NCBI GenBank assembly: GCA_963169105.1
Contig: OY720636.1
Location: 105,958,539 to 106,022,538, forward strand
DNA length: 64,000 nucleotides
Direction: 5' to 3'
DNA from: Ceriagrion tenellum
Lineage: Eukaryota > Arthropoda > Insecta > Odonata > Coenagrionidae
In this document: positions 1-10,609 of the stretch, piece after piece
Layout of the letters: every line of letters begins with the position of its first letter
Numbering within the stretch: the first letter of the stretch is position 1
Translations under genes and position numbers: made by a program
The notes under the pieces: model-generated
Seen by the model: the letters and a program-made list of their open reading frames with translations, nothing else
Told to the model about the DNA's origin: nothing
The model's database searches: none

Positions 1-383
1 AAATAGGTTTTATTGAGTTTTGAAAAAAGAAGTTAAAATCCCGCACCCCGCACTATTTAACAGAACGACGCGTTAAATTTCCCTCAAATTTTACATGCCC
101 TCGACATGAATTTTCTTAATCAAACCGAAATCATCAGGCACTCCTCAAACCCAAATAAGGAGCTATTATTCCCACTCACCTCCCAACCTCTTTCCGATAA
201 AATAACCTTTCCCGACCAGCCCATGATCAATTTGTTGGAAGGAGTTCTTTCAGTTAAAGAGAGTCCCATATGTAATTAAGAGCGGAAGGACACCTATTCG
301 ATTGTTTATTAAAGTGATCGTCCGCCTTGGACGTCTAATTGTGATGGTCTATTTGATGCCGGTTCATTTAGTTTTTACCATTT
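1..383. other. Gene-free stretch, nothing recognised
   Basis: No open frame of useful length, RNA gene or repeat motif is recognised here. The stretch ends in the fold-back that precedes the LINE at 417. Confidence 0.5.
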
Positions 384-385
384 TA

Positions 386-422
386 CCATTTTAGTGGTAT
401 TCGAGGAATACCACTAAAATGG
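386..422. repeat. Perfect 17-bp hairpin at LINE 5' junction
   Basis: Bases 386-402 and 406-422 are perfect reverse complements separated by a 3-base loop (gag). The right arm runs into the start of the open LINE reading frame near 417. I infer that the left arm is an inverted copy of the first bases of the truncated element, as can arise during target-primed reverse transcription. A chance palindrome is less likely given the length. Confidence 0.85.
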
Positions 423-1697
423 TTTACCAGTTACCTGTCATCGAGAATGCAGTGTGTAAAAATTGGTGATGTTTATAGTAATTACAATATGATAACTTCT
501 GGAGTTCCACAAGGCTCTGTCTTGGGTCCAATCCTATTTCTAGTTTATATAAACGATCTATGTAATTTCAATTTTAGAGGTCATGTGACAGCATTTGCTG
601 ATGATGTCGCCTTAAATTATGGAGGTTTAAACTGGGGTGATGTAAAATATGATATGCAGTCAGATTTGATCAATTTGCGACGTTGGTTTGCTTCCAACAA
701 ATTGAAAATGAGTGTAACTAAAACGAAGTATATGTGTTATAATTTATGTAACAGGTACAAGTTTGATTGGGTTTTATATTATCATGAAGAAAACTGTCCG
801 ATAAATTCATGCAATAGCTGTTTGCCCATTGAACGGGTTTCCAGTTTGAAGTACCTGGGAGTAACCATTGACGAATCCTTAAAGTGGCAACAACATATTG
901 ATAATCTAACAAATATTATGCGAAATACATTGACAAATTTTTATTTCATCAGAAATAAATGTCCTTTAAATTTCCTTAGGATAATTTATAACGCGTTAGT
1001 ACATTCCAGACTAAGTTATGGCATTTTTTGTTGGGGTGGCGCTTATTTAAACTCCTTGAAACCTGCCGTGTTTTTACAAAAAAGAATTATTCGTGTTATT
1101 TTGAAAAAGAACAGATTTGAAAAATCCTTCCCACTTTTTCTTCATTTACGTTTGCTTCCATTGAGGCATCTATATATTTATAAGGTTCTACGGTGTTTCT
1201 ATACCAGAAGTGGTAACTCTGATGTATTTCAGTGTCTACCTTCTCACATTGCCCTGCGTAAAAAAAATATTCCATTACCAAAACCTAACTTGACGTTGTT
1301 TAAAAGATGTTTTTTGTATGTAGGGCTAAAGGTATACAATATGTTACCCCTGTCATGTACTAATTCTAAGTCTGTGAAAAAGTTTTTGGAAAATGTACAT
1401 TCTTGGCTTCTCACCAAGGAGAGTGTAGAGCATTTATTGCTGTAAATCATTGATGTAATGAGTTATAAGTAAACTATTAGTAAGTAGCTTTTAAGGTACG
1501 AACTTACACTGTTAAGCAATTGTCACGGTATCACTGCACGAGCTATATGTATTTTTTAGGAAAAGCATAATGTAATATTATTTTATGGTAGCCTTAAACA
1601 GGTTCTCCTTCAAGGCTACCTAAAATTACTCTATTTTGCTATTGAAATGTAATTTGTTGTATGGAGTAAAAACTTTATTATTATTATTATTATTATA
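417..1697 (+). mobile_element. 5'-truncated LINE with 3' hairpin and TTA tail
   Basis: The element comprises the RT fragment, about 230 bp of 3' UTR, and a (TTA)n tail at about 1674-1697. The 3' UTR holds a hairpin with 9-bp stem GGTAGCCTT / AAGGCTACC at 1587-1595 and 1612-1620. Terminal hairpins plus short simple repeats are known recognition signals for reverse transcriptases of CR1-like LINEs. Similar ATT-type tails end the remnants at 27430 and 32690 on the opposite strand. Confidence 0.8.
420..1445 (+). CDS. Non-LTR retrotransposon reverse transcriptase, 5'-truncated
   Basis: This encodes the C-terminal half of a LINE reverse transcriptase, probably of the Jockey/CR1 group. Visible motifs in order are GVPQGSVLGPILF (RT block), FADD (catalytic YXDD-equivalent, near base 594), SLKYLGVTIDE and the downstream LSYGIFCWGG thumb-region motif. 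The frame is open upstream of the ATG at 447, with the typical WF-SYLS segment read from 420, so that ATG is not a natural start. Endonuclease and N-terminal RT blocks are missing. There are no internal stops to the TAA at 1443, so the insertion is fairly young. Protein function is assigned from motifs, not alignment. Confidence 0.9.
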   Translation, partial: WFTSYLSSRMQCVKIGDVYSNYNMITSGVPQGSVLGPILFLVYINDLCNFNFRGHVTAFADDVALNYGGLNWGDVKYDMQSDLINLRRWFASNKLKMSVTKTKYMCYNLCNRYKFDWVLYYHEENCPINSCNSCLPIERVSSLKYLGVTIDESLKWQQHIDNLTNIMRNTLTNFYFIRNKCPLNFLRIIYNALVHSRLSYGIFCWGGAYLNSLKPAVFLQKRIIRVILKKNRFEKSFPLFLHLRLLPLRHLYIYKVLRCFYTRSGNSDVFQCLPSHIALRKKNIPLPKPNLTLFKRCFLYVGLKVYNMLPLSCTNSKSVKKFLENVHSWLLTKESVEHLLL

Positions 1698-1699
1698 TT

Positions 1700-3020
1700 T
1701 ATATACACCACTACTTGCGATACCGCCACAGCAGACGCTGACCCGTATTAACACGTGGAAGGTTTGATCAGGCGCTTTCGCTATATACCGTTAATTATAC
1801 TGGTTTCCCGAAACTCCTGAGTTTATTGCAATTATACTCGACGCTTCGAGAATTTACTCTGTATTCCAAGGCACGGTTCCGCAACACATGCCTTCCTCAA
1901 CCTTCACAGAACCTAAATATTTCCCCTTACTACGACAACACACAAATAAACAGACAAAATTGGGTTTCATCTCCTCAAAATTGGGTAACCAATGATGCCT
2001 TAACTCGGTGAAATGCGTCGTTTAATTATGAGAGGAAAATGTTAAAACGTACGAAGTACTTCAATTCAATAATAAATACAAAAAATGTTTAGGGCCAATG
2101 TTTTATCTTCAGACATGACCGGCATTGCATATTGCCAGAAGATAACGATTGGTTGCCTGGGCCGATAATCGAATAGCATAGCTTTGTTCCAGAATGAATA
2201 GGCATAAGGTCTAAAGTAGAGAATATTAAAGTCCTTCTTTCTTTGCACCATCAGTAATAAAAAAACCGCGCGGCACAAAAAAAGGGCTCATCATTAGCTT
2301 TGACTTCATCGTTGTTCTCGCACCCTCCTCTCCCTATTCTCTCCCCTTTCATGCCTGGTGCCCTGACACCACCTGCCAAACGTCTCTGCGGTGACTCGCA
2401 CGGTTGCATGGTGTTTCATATGTATATAACACGTAATATCAAAACAATGGCCGCATTCGACTTAATAAAATTGTGGAATTGCGGAGTTTCTGTAAGCCTG
2501 AACTATTTTTCTTAAATAAATTCTATAGACGACCATTTCATAATAAGACGTGATTTATCCTCCTGACTAATAAAGCCATCTACATAATTATCAGAAGCTA
2601 TAGAGTGCAGTAGGAAGTCTTCTTTCCTCGTGGAAAAGGTGAAGACGCGAAGCAATCGCCGTTCGTCTCTTCGAGGCTTCTTGCCAGCGGTGCTGCGTTG
2701 GGTGGGTCGGTGTAGGTAAGCAACGGAAATGGGAGAGATGACTGACCTCAGTCCAAGTAGAACTCGATTGACATTCGAGTGGGGTCAAATCCGCGTTCCT
2801 CTACCGGTCACTGCTTTGAAAATAAAAATTCCAAGGGCACGACGATGCAACGGATAAGTGCGCAAATGGGCGACATTAACTACCTAACGAGGACATGATA
2901 AATATCTTCGCAAGAGAAAGAAAAGAAAATGTGTGCACTATTGAACAATACTGTATTGGATTGAATGATACGCCTCAGGCTGAAACTAAAAATATCTGCT
3001 GTATTACATGTTTCAGAGTA
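1700..3020. other. Gene-free stretch, nothing recognised
   Basis: Only short chance frames are seen. No homologous copy elsewhere in the window was noticed. Confidence 0.5.
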
Positions 3021-3023
3021 TTT

Positions 3024-3300
3024 TCATAATACCTCACTACATCTCCAGGTTTGACAGAAGCGATACAATAAGAGAGATGAATTTCCAAACAGATAGGTAC
3101 AAAAACTCGTTCTTTCCGCACACAGCAAGCGACCATAATAAAAAATGAGGTCCAATAAATACACTCCCATAATACACGTCACCATTTCACCTCCCAAAAC
3201 CTTATCCCTTACATCTTTACACGGCTGGTGTACTAACATCCCCTACCACACGTCCATTCGGCTGATCGCTCGGTAGTATGTAGATGTAGATGTATATAAG
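3024..3300 (+). mobile_element. LINE 3'-end fragment (TAGATG-tailed family)
   Basis: This is the 3' end of a non-LTR element present several times in the window: reverse strand at 13108-13375, 14530-15090, 31105-31195 and 34750-34805, and same strand at 32500-32645. It ends in a TAGATGTAGATG simple repeat near 3285. In the sense direction a broken frame shows KNSFFP, the usual C-terminal LINE motif (SFFPRTI-like), near 3108. The coding part is decayed. Confidence 0.7.
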
Positions 3301-3304
3301 AAAG

Positions 3305-5990
3305 TTTTACTCCAACCAATACCGAGCTGTGCACACAATTTATTCCTGAAAGTCGTTATTATCGTTTTTATTACGCTTAGAGTTTAGTCGATTTATGTTT
3401 AACCTTGATGGTCAAAAATGCCTTTCATACCTGCGATAAACGTACTATAAGATCTAAAGGGAATGAGGATTTTTTGGCGTGTATTGTCACTGAATACATA
3501 GTGCCAATTTTACTATCAAATATCTGAGCACTGAATATGCGTATGAAAATACACAACCTAGGCATATTTTTATTGAAGTACTTCTTACGTTTGTTCTGTG
3601 TCGCACTGGTAAGATACTCAAACACTTTAAACACATATGTTTCCCTTAATTACACATTGAGTAGTTGAAATTTGGCTTTAATTTCTTAAAATAATATCCA
3701 ACTTACGACTAAAAAGGTCGTTTAATCGACTTCATTCATACATTCTGCAAACGGACCAATGTCGTTAAAAATTTCTTGTGCATATCCTGTGTGAGAATTC
3801 CATTAAACCAATAACATAACACTATAAAAGTTGCGCGGCGGCGAGCGGAGGAGGCAGCTGAAATATTGATTACAAATAGAGCCTTTACTTCATTTAACCC
3901 GACGTCATTTCTCAGAGAAAGAAAGTGTTTAACTTACATATCGGATTAGGCTCCCATTTACAATTTTCCAATCCTATCCTTAACAATGGATAAGATGGAG
4001 AGAAATAATCATTGCAACTAATATTTTTCCCGTCCGCTGTCTTCTTATTGAAACTGGAACAATATTTATTCAATACCTCTTCCAAACAATCCAAACTTAT
4101 GACAACGTAGAGACAATTGCCATTTTATCGCCAACATATTTAGCATAACTACTTATTAATCCAAAACCTTATTATTTCAATGGAAATCATTCCAGCCTGG
4201 CATTATATGTTGGACGCATATTACAAAACTTTGTGTCTCGCTAAACTCTAGTGTAGGAAGAGAACAATGGCTTTTAATGTCAATCGCCATTCAGTGATAC
4301 TCTCAAAAGAAACAGAGGAGGTTGGAGGATAAAATTATGGGATAAAAACACCGTAAGTTGCTTTCAAGGACATGGTTATGAAACTCAAGAAGCCAGCAGA
4401 TATCACACTACATGATGAAAATGGAAAATAATTGGTTGATTAAGTAAATGAAATTCTTTAAAAATCGTAGAGAAAACATCAGTAAGAAGGATGGGTAAAA
4501 TACATTCTATGAATCTTAGAGAATCATGAGTTACCAGAGAGAAGGTGAAGGTGAGACATTATAGAGAATATGAAGGAACGTCAAAACACATACTTCTGTA
4601 TAACTACGTACTCTTTTATACTTACTAAATTAAATATAGCATTTTAGCAACAAAGTGAAACAACGTATGATAAATTCATGGAAGACTGTGAGTAAGCAAG
4701 GTATCATGTTGTTAAAAGATATTAATTCTTTGGAAAAATTTAGAAAGGTAGAAAAACTGGTGCACTATGTAGGAAATTGTGAGAATGAAGTGAAGAATAG
4801 GGTGTACGAAGAAATGAGTAATCTGATGGTAAGTGAGCTGTAGGATACAACACAAATGTGAAATCCAAATTGAATTAGAAGAGAAGACAGCACATTGTAG
4901 GTTACGCTTACAACATAACTGCGCATACCTGGAGAAGGCGAGAAAGCGTTAGCAGTACGTTTCTAGACGATTTTCAGGACAAAAGAAAATATGGACGAAT
5001 TGGTGCTAATATTGTTCGAAACCCATCGAAGAAGCCCATATAAGTAACCTGATAAAGAGCCAAAGAGAGCTAAAAAGGTGGTGTGAATAATGGATTTAGA
5101 TTTTTAAGGTTGGCCATGTTTGCAATCTTGGAAACTGGTAGTCGAACGGGAGTTTGTAGGTTGTAGACTCTCCAATAGAAAAATGCGCGCCGGGTACGAT
5201 GTTTCTCTGTCACTATACAGCTCAAATTCAAGAGTGCTTGAAGACTAGGATCGATATTGCGTGAAGAGATAAGAAGGAAAGAACAAGGTTCTAAACCCTT
5301 CACAAATTTCGGCGGCACGTTTAATCAGCTGGTTTCTCCGAATAAAATCACGGGCGAGTCTGATATTTTTCCCACGCCCTTCTAGCTGGCAGAGGCGTCC
5401 GCGTCATCGCATTCCCTGCCAAGCCCACTCTGCAGTAGAGCTCTCTACGGCAAACCCGTCCCGAGGTCACACGACCTCTATGACGAGGACAGTACCGTGA
5501 GTTCAACAACGAGCGCTTCCTTAATCTCAGCACCTGCTGCTTAGCAATGCACCGACAACCGATAATGCACCAACGACAGTAGCGCATGGAATAATTCTTG
5601 AACGGAGGGACAGCAATAAAATACCAGTCGCAGTCGTCTGGTCTGATAACCACTGCGAGTGGACGTAAGTATATCGCTTTCGTTCCGATAGATTATAATA
5701 GAATGCACGAGAGGAGAGCAATTGTCTGCTTATAGCGCCGGTTCTCGTAAGGAAATTCAGTCCAGGCATTGAATAAAATATTGCGACGCTGCATTGAGGC
5801 GTTTAGAGTGAAGTATGCGCCAGTTTGGTACTATCGCGAAGCAATTTTATTCCATTTGCTTCTGGTTAAGCCGGTATTGATTAACGGAAGGTAGTAGGCT
5901 TCCACCCAATCTATCTAGTAAAATGTGGGTTTAATCTCAAGGCATTTACAAGTAAGTCATCCTTAGGTGAAATGATTTAAAAGTGGCGAA
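3305..5990. other. Gene-free stretch with GC-rich patch
   Basis: Mostly AT-rich and without recognised features. A CpG-rich patch at about 5350-5800 has overlapping minus-strand frames of 80-101 codons. Neither frame shows recognisable domains, and they are not called as genes. Confidence 0.45.
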
Positions 5991-6004
5991 TCACCAACCA
6001 TTGC

Positions 6005-6165
6005 ATTTGCAAATGATATGGTACGAAGTAACTCGCAGGGGTGCCATAACACCAAGGGTTGAAATTCGTCATAAAAAAGATCACTTGACTTGTCCGGGTG
6101 CGAATCCCGGTCAAGCCAGATGATTTTTTCAATGCAAATTTCAACCCATAGTGTTTAGAGTCGCT
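6005..6165. repeat. Inverted pair of tRNA-SINE (family A) ends
   Basis: A tRNA-like T-arm and acceptor end (GGGTGCGAATCCCGGTC) on the plus strand near 6098 is followed by the tail ATGATTTTTTC-ATGC-AATTTC. The sequence to its left (6010-6090) is the reverse complement of the same tail and matches 27797-27895 inverted. Two SINE ends therefore lie head to head, forming a fold-back of about 35-bp arms. Other family A copies are at 16600, 27797, 35880 and 36440. Confidence 0.7.
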
Positions 6166-6169
6166 TTAA

Positions 6170-7840
6170 TGGTTTTAAATTGCCTCAGTATTAGGGGCTC
6201 CAGTCGATAATACTAGTGTATTTTGGTGGTTAATAAATAGAATAACTCTTCATCTTGAAATTTTTCCGGTGGTTTCATACAGAAACGAGTAAATTAGGGG
6301 TAAAAACTCTCAGAGAATCATCAAATTAATCTCGAAGTTGTTATAACACTCATCTCTCGAGAATTTATTCATATTTACTGATGTACCCGCAGATTACTCT
6401 TGAGGAAATTTACCCTGGTATAAACGGAAAAATGCCGTTATAAACCATCAGAGAATACAAGCAACTCAAACTCTCTTATAAACGAGCGTAAAACATGTCA
6501 CTAATGATAAGAAGAAACTTCTCCTGTGGTTAAATTCACATGTAAACTCTCCCACCCAGAAAATTATGTTAATAAATGAACCAACTGCTTCCGCTTGGAA
6601 TTTTTTGCAGTGGTTGAAAGAGATAAAGGAGCACTTTGAGCATTAAACACTTCGGCGAAGGAGAATGAGAAACAAGCTAGGCAAACATTGGCTCATTCAA
6701 GAGGTATCCTAAAAGTAACGAGTTACAACCATTACATGGAGATTAAAAAACACACTTCGGCAAACAAACAGTTGATCATGAATGAGAGAGCAAAAGAAAT
6801 ATTCTATTTTCTAAACAGCAGATTTAAGGCTGACACCAATCCACAGTCAAAACAAAACACCTTTTCGTTTCTTTTAACGCAACTGCCAGGTGTTACGCTG
6901 CACTTTTACACAGGTTATTCGTTCATTTCGATTGCCTCTTCCCGTTTTCGAAAAATTTGACGAATAAATTTTCCACATGATATAACGTTATTGTGGTATC
7001 TGTATTTCCAGCCAAGAGTCACCGGCAGAGAAGTACGCAGAGAAAACGAATTTCTGATTCTAAATTCCCAATAACCCGAGACAAAACTACAGTCTTCAAG
7101 TACATGGATGGCTTTCACCTCACCACATGCGTAGAAAAAAATACGAGAATCATGCATATCATTGGCATGCCTCGCAAATTCAAAGTACGTATTTTATCAT
7201 GCGCATAGTCAACCCGCATGGTGACGAATGTTCTGTGGTCGCCCCAGGTCGCTCCTATTCTCAGAACGTGGCCAACGGGGTGGACCTAATTTTTCAAAAT
7301 TGAGAAACGCCATCTTTTCAACCGCTAAAAATGATCGATGTGTAATAAAGATTCGCTTTGTTACAACTGCGTAGAGACATGTCTTAAAAACATTAAGAGG
7401 TACGGAAATTCGACAATTGAGAACTTTGCTAATGCTTTTTACATAAGTAGAGCACTTTTACCCAAAGAAAATTGCATATTTAGTTTCGAAATACTTAGGG
7501 TGGCTCTGACCCCAGAGTTAGCTACTCGAGATTTTCTAAAAACCTGTATATAGCATCTTTGAAGGACGTTTTATAAACTGAGATGAAAATAAAATAAAGT
7601 TTCTTGGCTGGTTTTACTGTAATTTAGTCTTGAAAGTGGAGAGTTTAACAATAGTTATTATGGAGATTGATCGGATTATAGTGGAAAAATCCAATTTAAG
7701 TTGGAAAGCACATTCACGCTTTTAATTAAAACTGTTTCAATGAAGCAAAAAGTCCTGAAAAATATGAATATAAATAAAATATAGACGACTTATCAGGTGT
7801 TTATTTTGAGCTATTAACGAATTTCTGCCGTATTCCCCGC
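6170..7840. other. Gene-free stretch, nothing recognised
   Basis: Short frames only (for example 90 codons at 6688 and 71 codons at 7338). No domain, splice context or repeat supports them. Confidence 0.45.
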
Positions 7841-7843
7841 CCT

Positions 7844-9103
7844 GCGGGTCGATTATGTAACTGTCATAGGCGTCATAACCATTGCTCGTACGACGGGGGC
7901 GTCATAGCTATGACGGCTAGCGAAAAGGAGCGATTATGTAAATGTCATAGCCGTCATAACCCCGTCATAGCCGTCATATCGTACGACGCTTGAAAACCCC
8001 CGTCTTAGCCGTCATAAGGTCGTGGGATATGAGTATTTACATCGACTACGAAGGATATCAAACCAAGTATCGGCAATATTTCATTGAAAAATAGTAAAAT
8101 ATCATCGTATTTACTCTTAAAGATGTGGAATTCAAAAATTTTACTTTGAATATGATTCAAATCTTGAGAACACACGTTAAATTTTGCGCGAGTACACGTA
8201 AAGTATTCTGACTCACACGATGAATTGCAAAGGTAGGTAGGTACTCTAATATGTTACTTCGGTATGTTTTCTGAATTATTCGACGGATTTCTCATTTCGT
8301 TTTAAAATATGAAACTTAACTTCATTGCTATTATAACACATGCCGCACAAGAAAGATTATCATAAAAAAATTGTAAATGATGTTTGTGGACTCAACTCCC
8401 GTTAACTCTACTCATTTGCACGCATAAACATACAATTACAACTTTCAAACTACACGTATTGCTTGCAGCCGGTTATAGAAACTCAGGATAGACTTGAAGC
8501 CGGTGGGCCAAAATCTAAACTGCACACCTATTCAAAATAATACCGTATTTTATTCCAAACATTGACCTATTTACTTCGAGACCTCTCTCCGGGATCCTTA
8601 AACGCATACGGTGAATGTTGGACAAAAGTATGCCTATTATGCGATTGGTTTCAAATTAAGGGTACCGCATAGTAGCTGCTAATCATATTTCACAATATTA
8701 GCTTGTAAACTTAATTTATATAAGGAACTTGGCGACACAAAGTATTCATTTATTTTCAAGCATTAAATACGCTCGTTTGTTGTTTACATGAGTAGGTACT
8801 TCTTAAAGAATCCTTGGCTGTTTGTTGTGGTTTGTTCATATTTGGGAAACGATAGTTTCCACGGTTGCCGTTAGTCAATTTTTTGGATGGGTGGAGGGGA
8901 TGAGTCGGTGATTTCCATTGGTTCTTCTCGTTTATGAAGGGCTACCAACGTACTAATAGCTAAGTTTGGTTCCCTGTCACTACGTAGCGTCATAAGCCTT
9001 CTGACGCTCGCTTATACGATCGCTCGAGCGTCATAGCCGTCATAAGTTGCCCGTCATAGCTATCACCCTTATGACGCCTATGACATTTACATAATCGACC
9101 CGC
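7844..9103. mobile_element. Non-autonomous DNA transposon with subterminal repeats
   Basis: The left end starts GCGGGTCGATTATGTAA and the right end is its reverse complement (TTACATAATCGACCCGC, ending 9103). The inverted repeat extends through GTCATAGGCGTCATAA. Subterminal regions carry many copies of GTCATAGCCGTCATA-like units (7862-8025 and 8985-9085), and a second copy of the end motif (GCGATTATGTAAATGTC) starts near 7931. The 1.26-kb interior has no transposase-like frame, so it would depend on enzymes in trans. I do not recognise the superfamily. The target duplication is not clear (possibly GC). Confidence 0.8.
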
Positions 9104-9420
9104 TGAACAACTACGCTATTGAAGGAAAATCAGAAAATTCGTTGCAAGGGTTCAGGAGAATGTTGAACAGTGACATTAGAATACATTATTGTCAATACTT
9201 TGACAATCCTTTCTAGAGATGAAGGATTCCCTTTCACGATGAGTGAAATTCATTTAGAAATATAAGTTGTACGCTTCGTGGTGATCACCTGAGTTTCGAC
9301 AAATTCAAGTTTTATTCGCAGTCGAAGTAGTGATATACTTAGCAAGAGAAAAGTGAAACGTGACGAAACTTATCGTAAACATCAATCCTTACTCCAGTGG
9401 CCTGAGCAAACGGATATACT

Positions 9421-9948
9421 TTGAGGTAGTCTGAGCGAGATAGTTCCCTAAATATAATGGAGACCAAATTCGAACTTTAAGAAAAGTTTTATTTTCAGCA
9501 GCTGTAGGAAGTATGAATTAAATACTAATTTTTTATAACACAATGATATACTTGCATATGATAGAAATTCTAGCTAATCAAATAAAAATATCCACATAAG
9601 TTTTTGGATTTGTCTCATTTATTTCACGCAGTACGTTCAAAACTCCTTCACAGCGGAAGATTATTTTTGCGATTCTGAAAAAAAATATTGCGGTGACAAT
9701 ATGATTTATTTTCAAAGATTGTCGAGGAAACATAAAAACTACACCCTGTTAATTATTTGACGAAATCTAAGCATACTCGTACCACTTGCCATATAAAAGG
9801 GCTGATATTATTTATCAAAAATCTCGGAAAGTACTTCGGTAAGGGGCTGATATTTTGGTAACTTTTGAAGAGTAAGATATTTTTCTTAAAAATGAGACCA
9901 AATTCATCGATTTCTAGGTGAAATGATACTTCGCTCAAACTACCTTAA
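9421..9948 (+). mobile_element. TTAA-flanked inverted-repeat element (MITE), copy 1
   Basis: The ends are GGTAGTCTGAGCGAGATAG and its inverted counterpart CGCTCAAACTACC, flanked by TTGA on the left and TTAA on the right. It is about 530 bp with no coding capacity. It shares its full length with copies at 28110, 30295, 46488 and 61046. TTAA target duplications are characteristic of the piggyBac superfamily, so a piggyBac-driven MITE is inferred. TTAA could instead be part of the termini. Confidence 0.8.
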
Positions 9949-10057
9949 GTAACCAAACTGAGTCGTAAAATATAAGCGCGTACACGTATACGGAAACATT
10001 ACCGGCCTTGGTGTACAGCCTCCTTAATAGAAACAATCATCCCTATTAGCAATAGGA

Positions 10058-10600
10058 ACGGAAGTTCTTAGAAATCCGCGCGAAAAAAACACAGCAGAGA
10101 GCTTGCTTAGGACAGCGTATATATCAATGAATATGCATGCACAATACTTTCAGAAACTTGAATTTGTGATATGATGGAAGGGCTTCGAAGGACTTCGGAA
10201 CAGTCCGCATTGTAATATTGACGAAATCACCCGCCGGTGATCATACAATTGAGAGGAGAGAATTTAAAATAAGAAAGATGAGAATTTCCATGAATGAAAG
10301 TGAAAAAGTTGACGTTAGCGATCAGCGATAAGGACGGCAGTTCTCGGAAATTCGCGCGATAATAAAAACACAAACAGAGATTTTGCTTAGGACAGCGTAG
10401 GTATCAATAACTATGCATGCACAATACTTTCATAAAATTGAATTTGTGACATTTTAGAAGGGAGAAATTTGAAGAACTTCGGAACTGCCTGCGCATTAAT
10501 ATTAACGGAACCACCCGCCGGTGATCACTTGGTTGAGAAGGAATATTTTTCGAATGAAAAAGGTGAGAATTCCATTTAATGAAAAAGTTAATTTTTCACC
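10058..10600. repeat. Diverged tandem duplication, period about 275 bp
   Basis: Unit 1 (10058-10320) and unit 2 (10332-10600) share GCTTAGGACAGCGTA, ATGCATGCACAATACTTTCA and CACCCGCCGGTGATCA in the same order. No coding frame spans either unit. The function is unknown. Confidence 0.85.
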
Positions 10601-10609
10601 AAATATACC

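Noticed and set aside
5348..5769. Pair of overlapping minus-strand genes in a GC-rich patch
   Set aside because: Frames overlap each other in different registers, with no domain or conserved motif.
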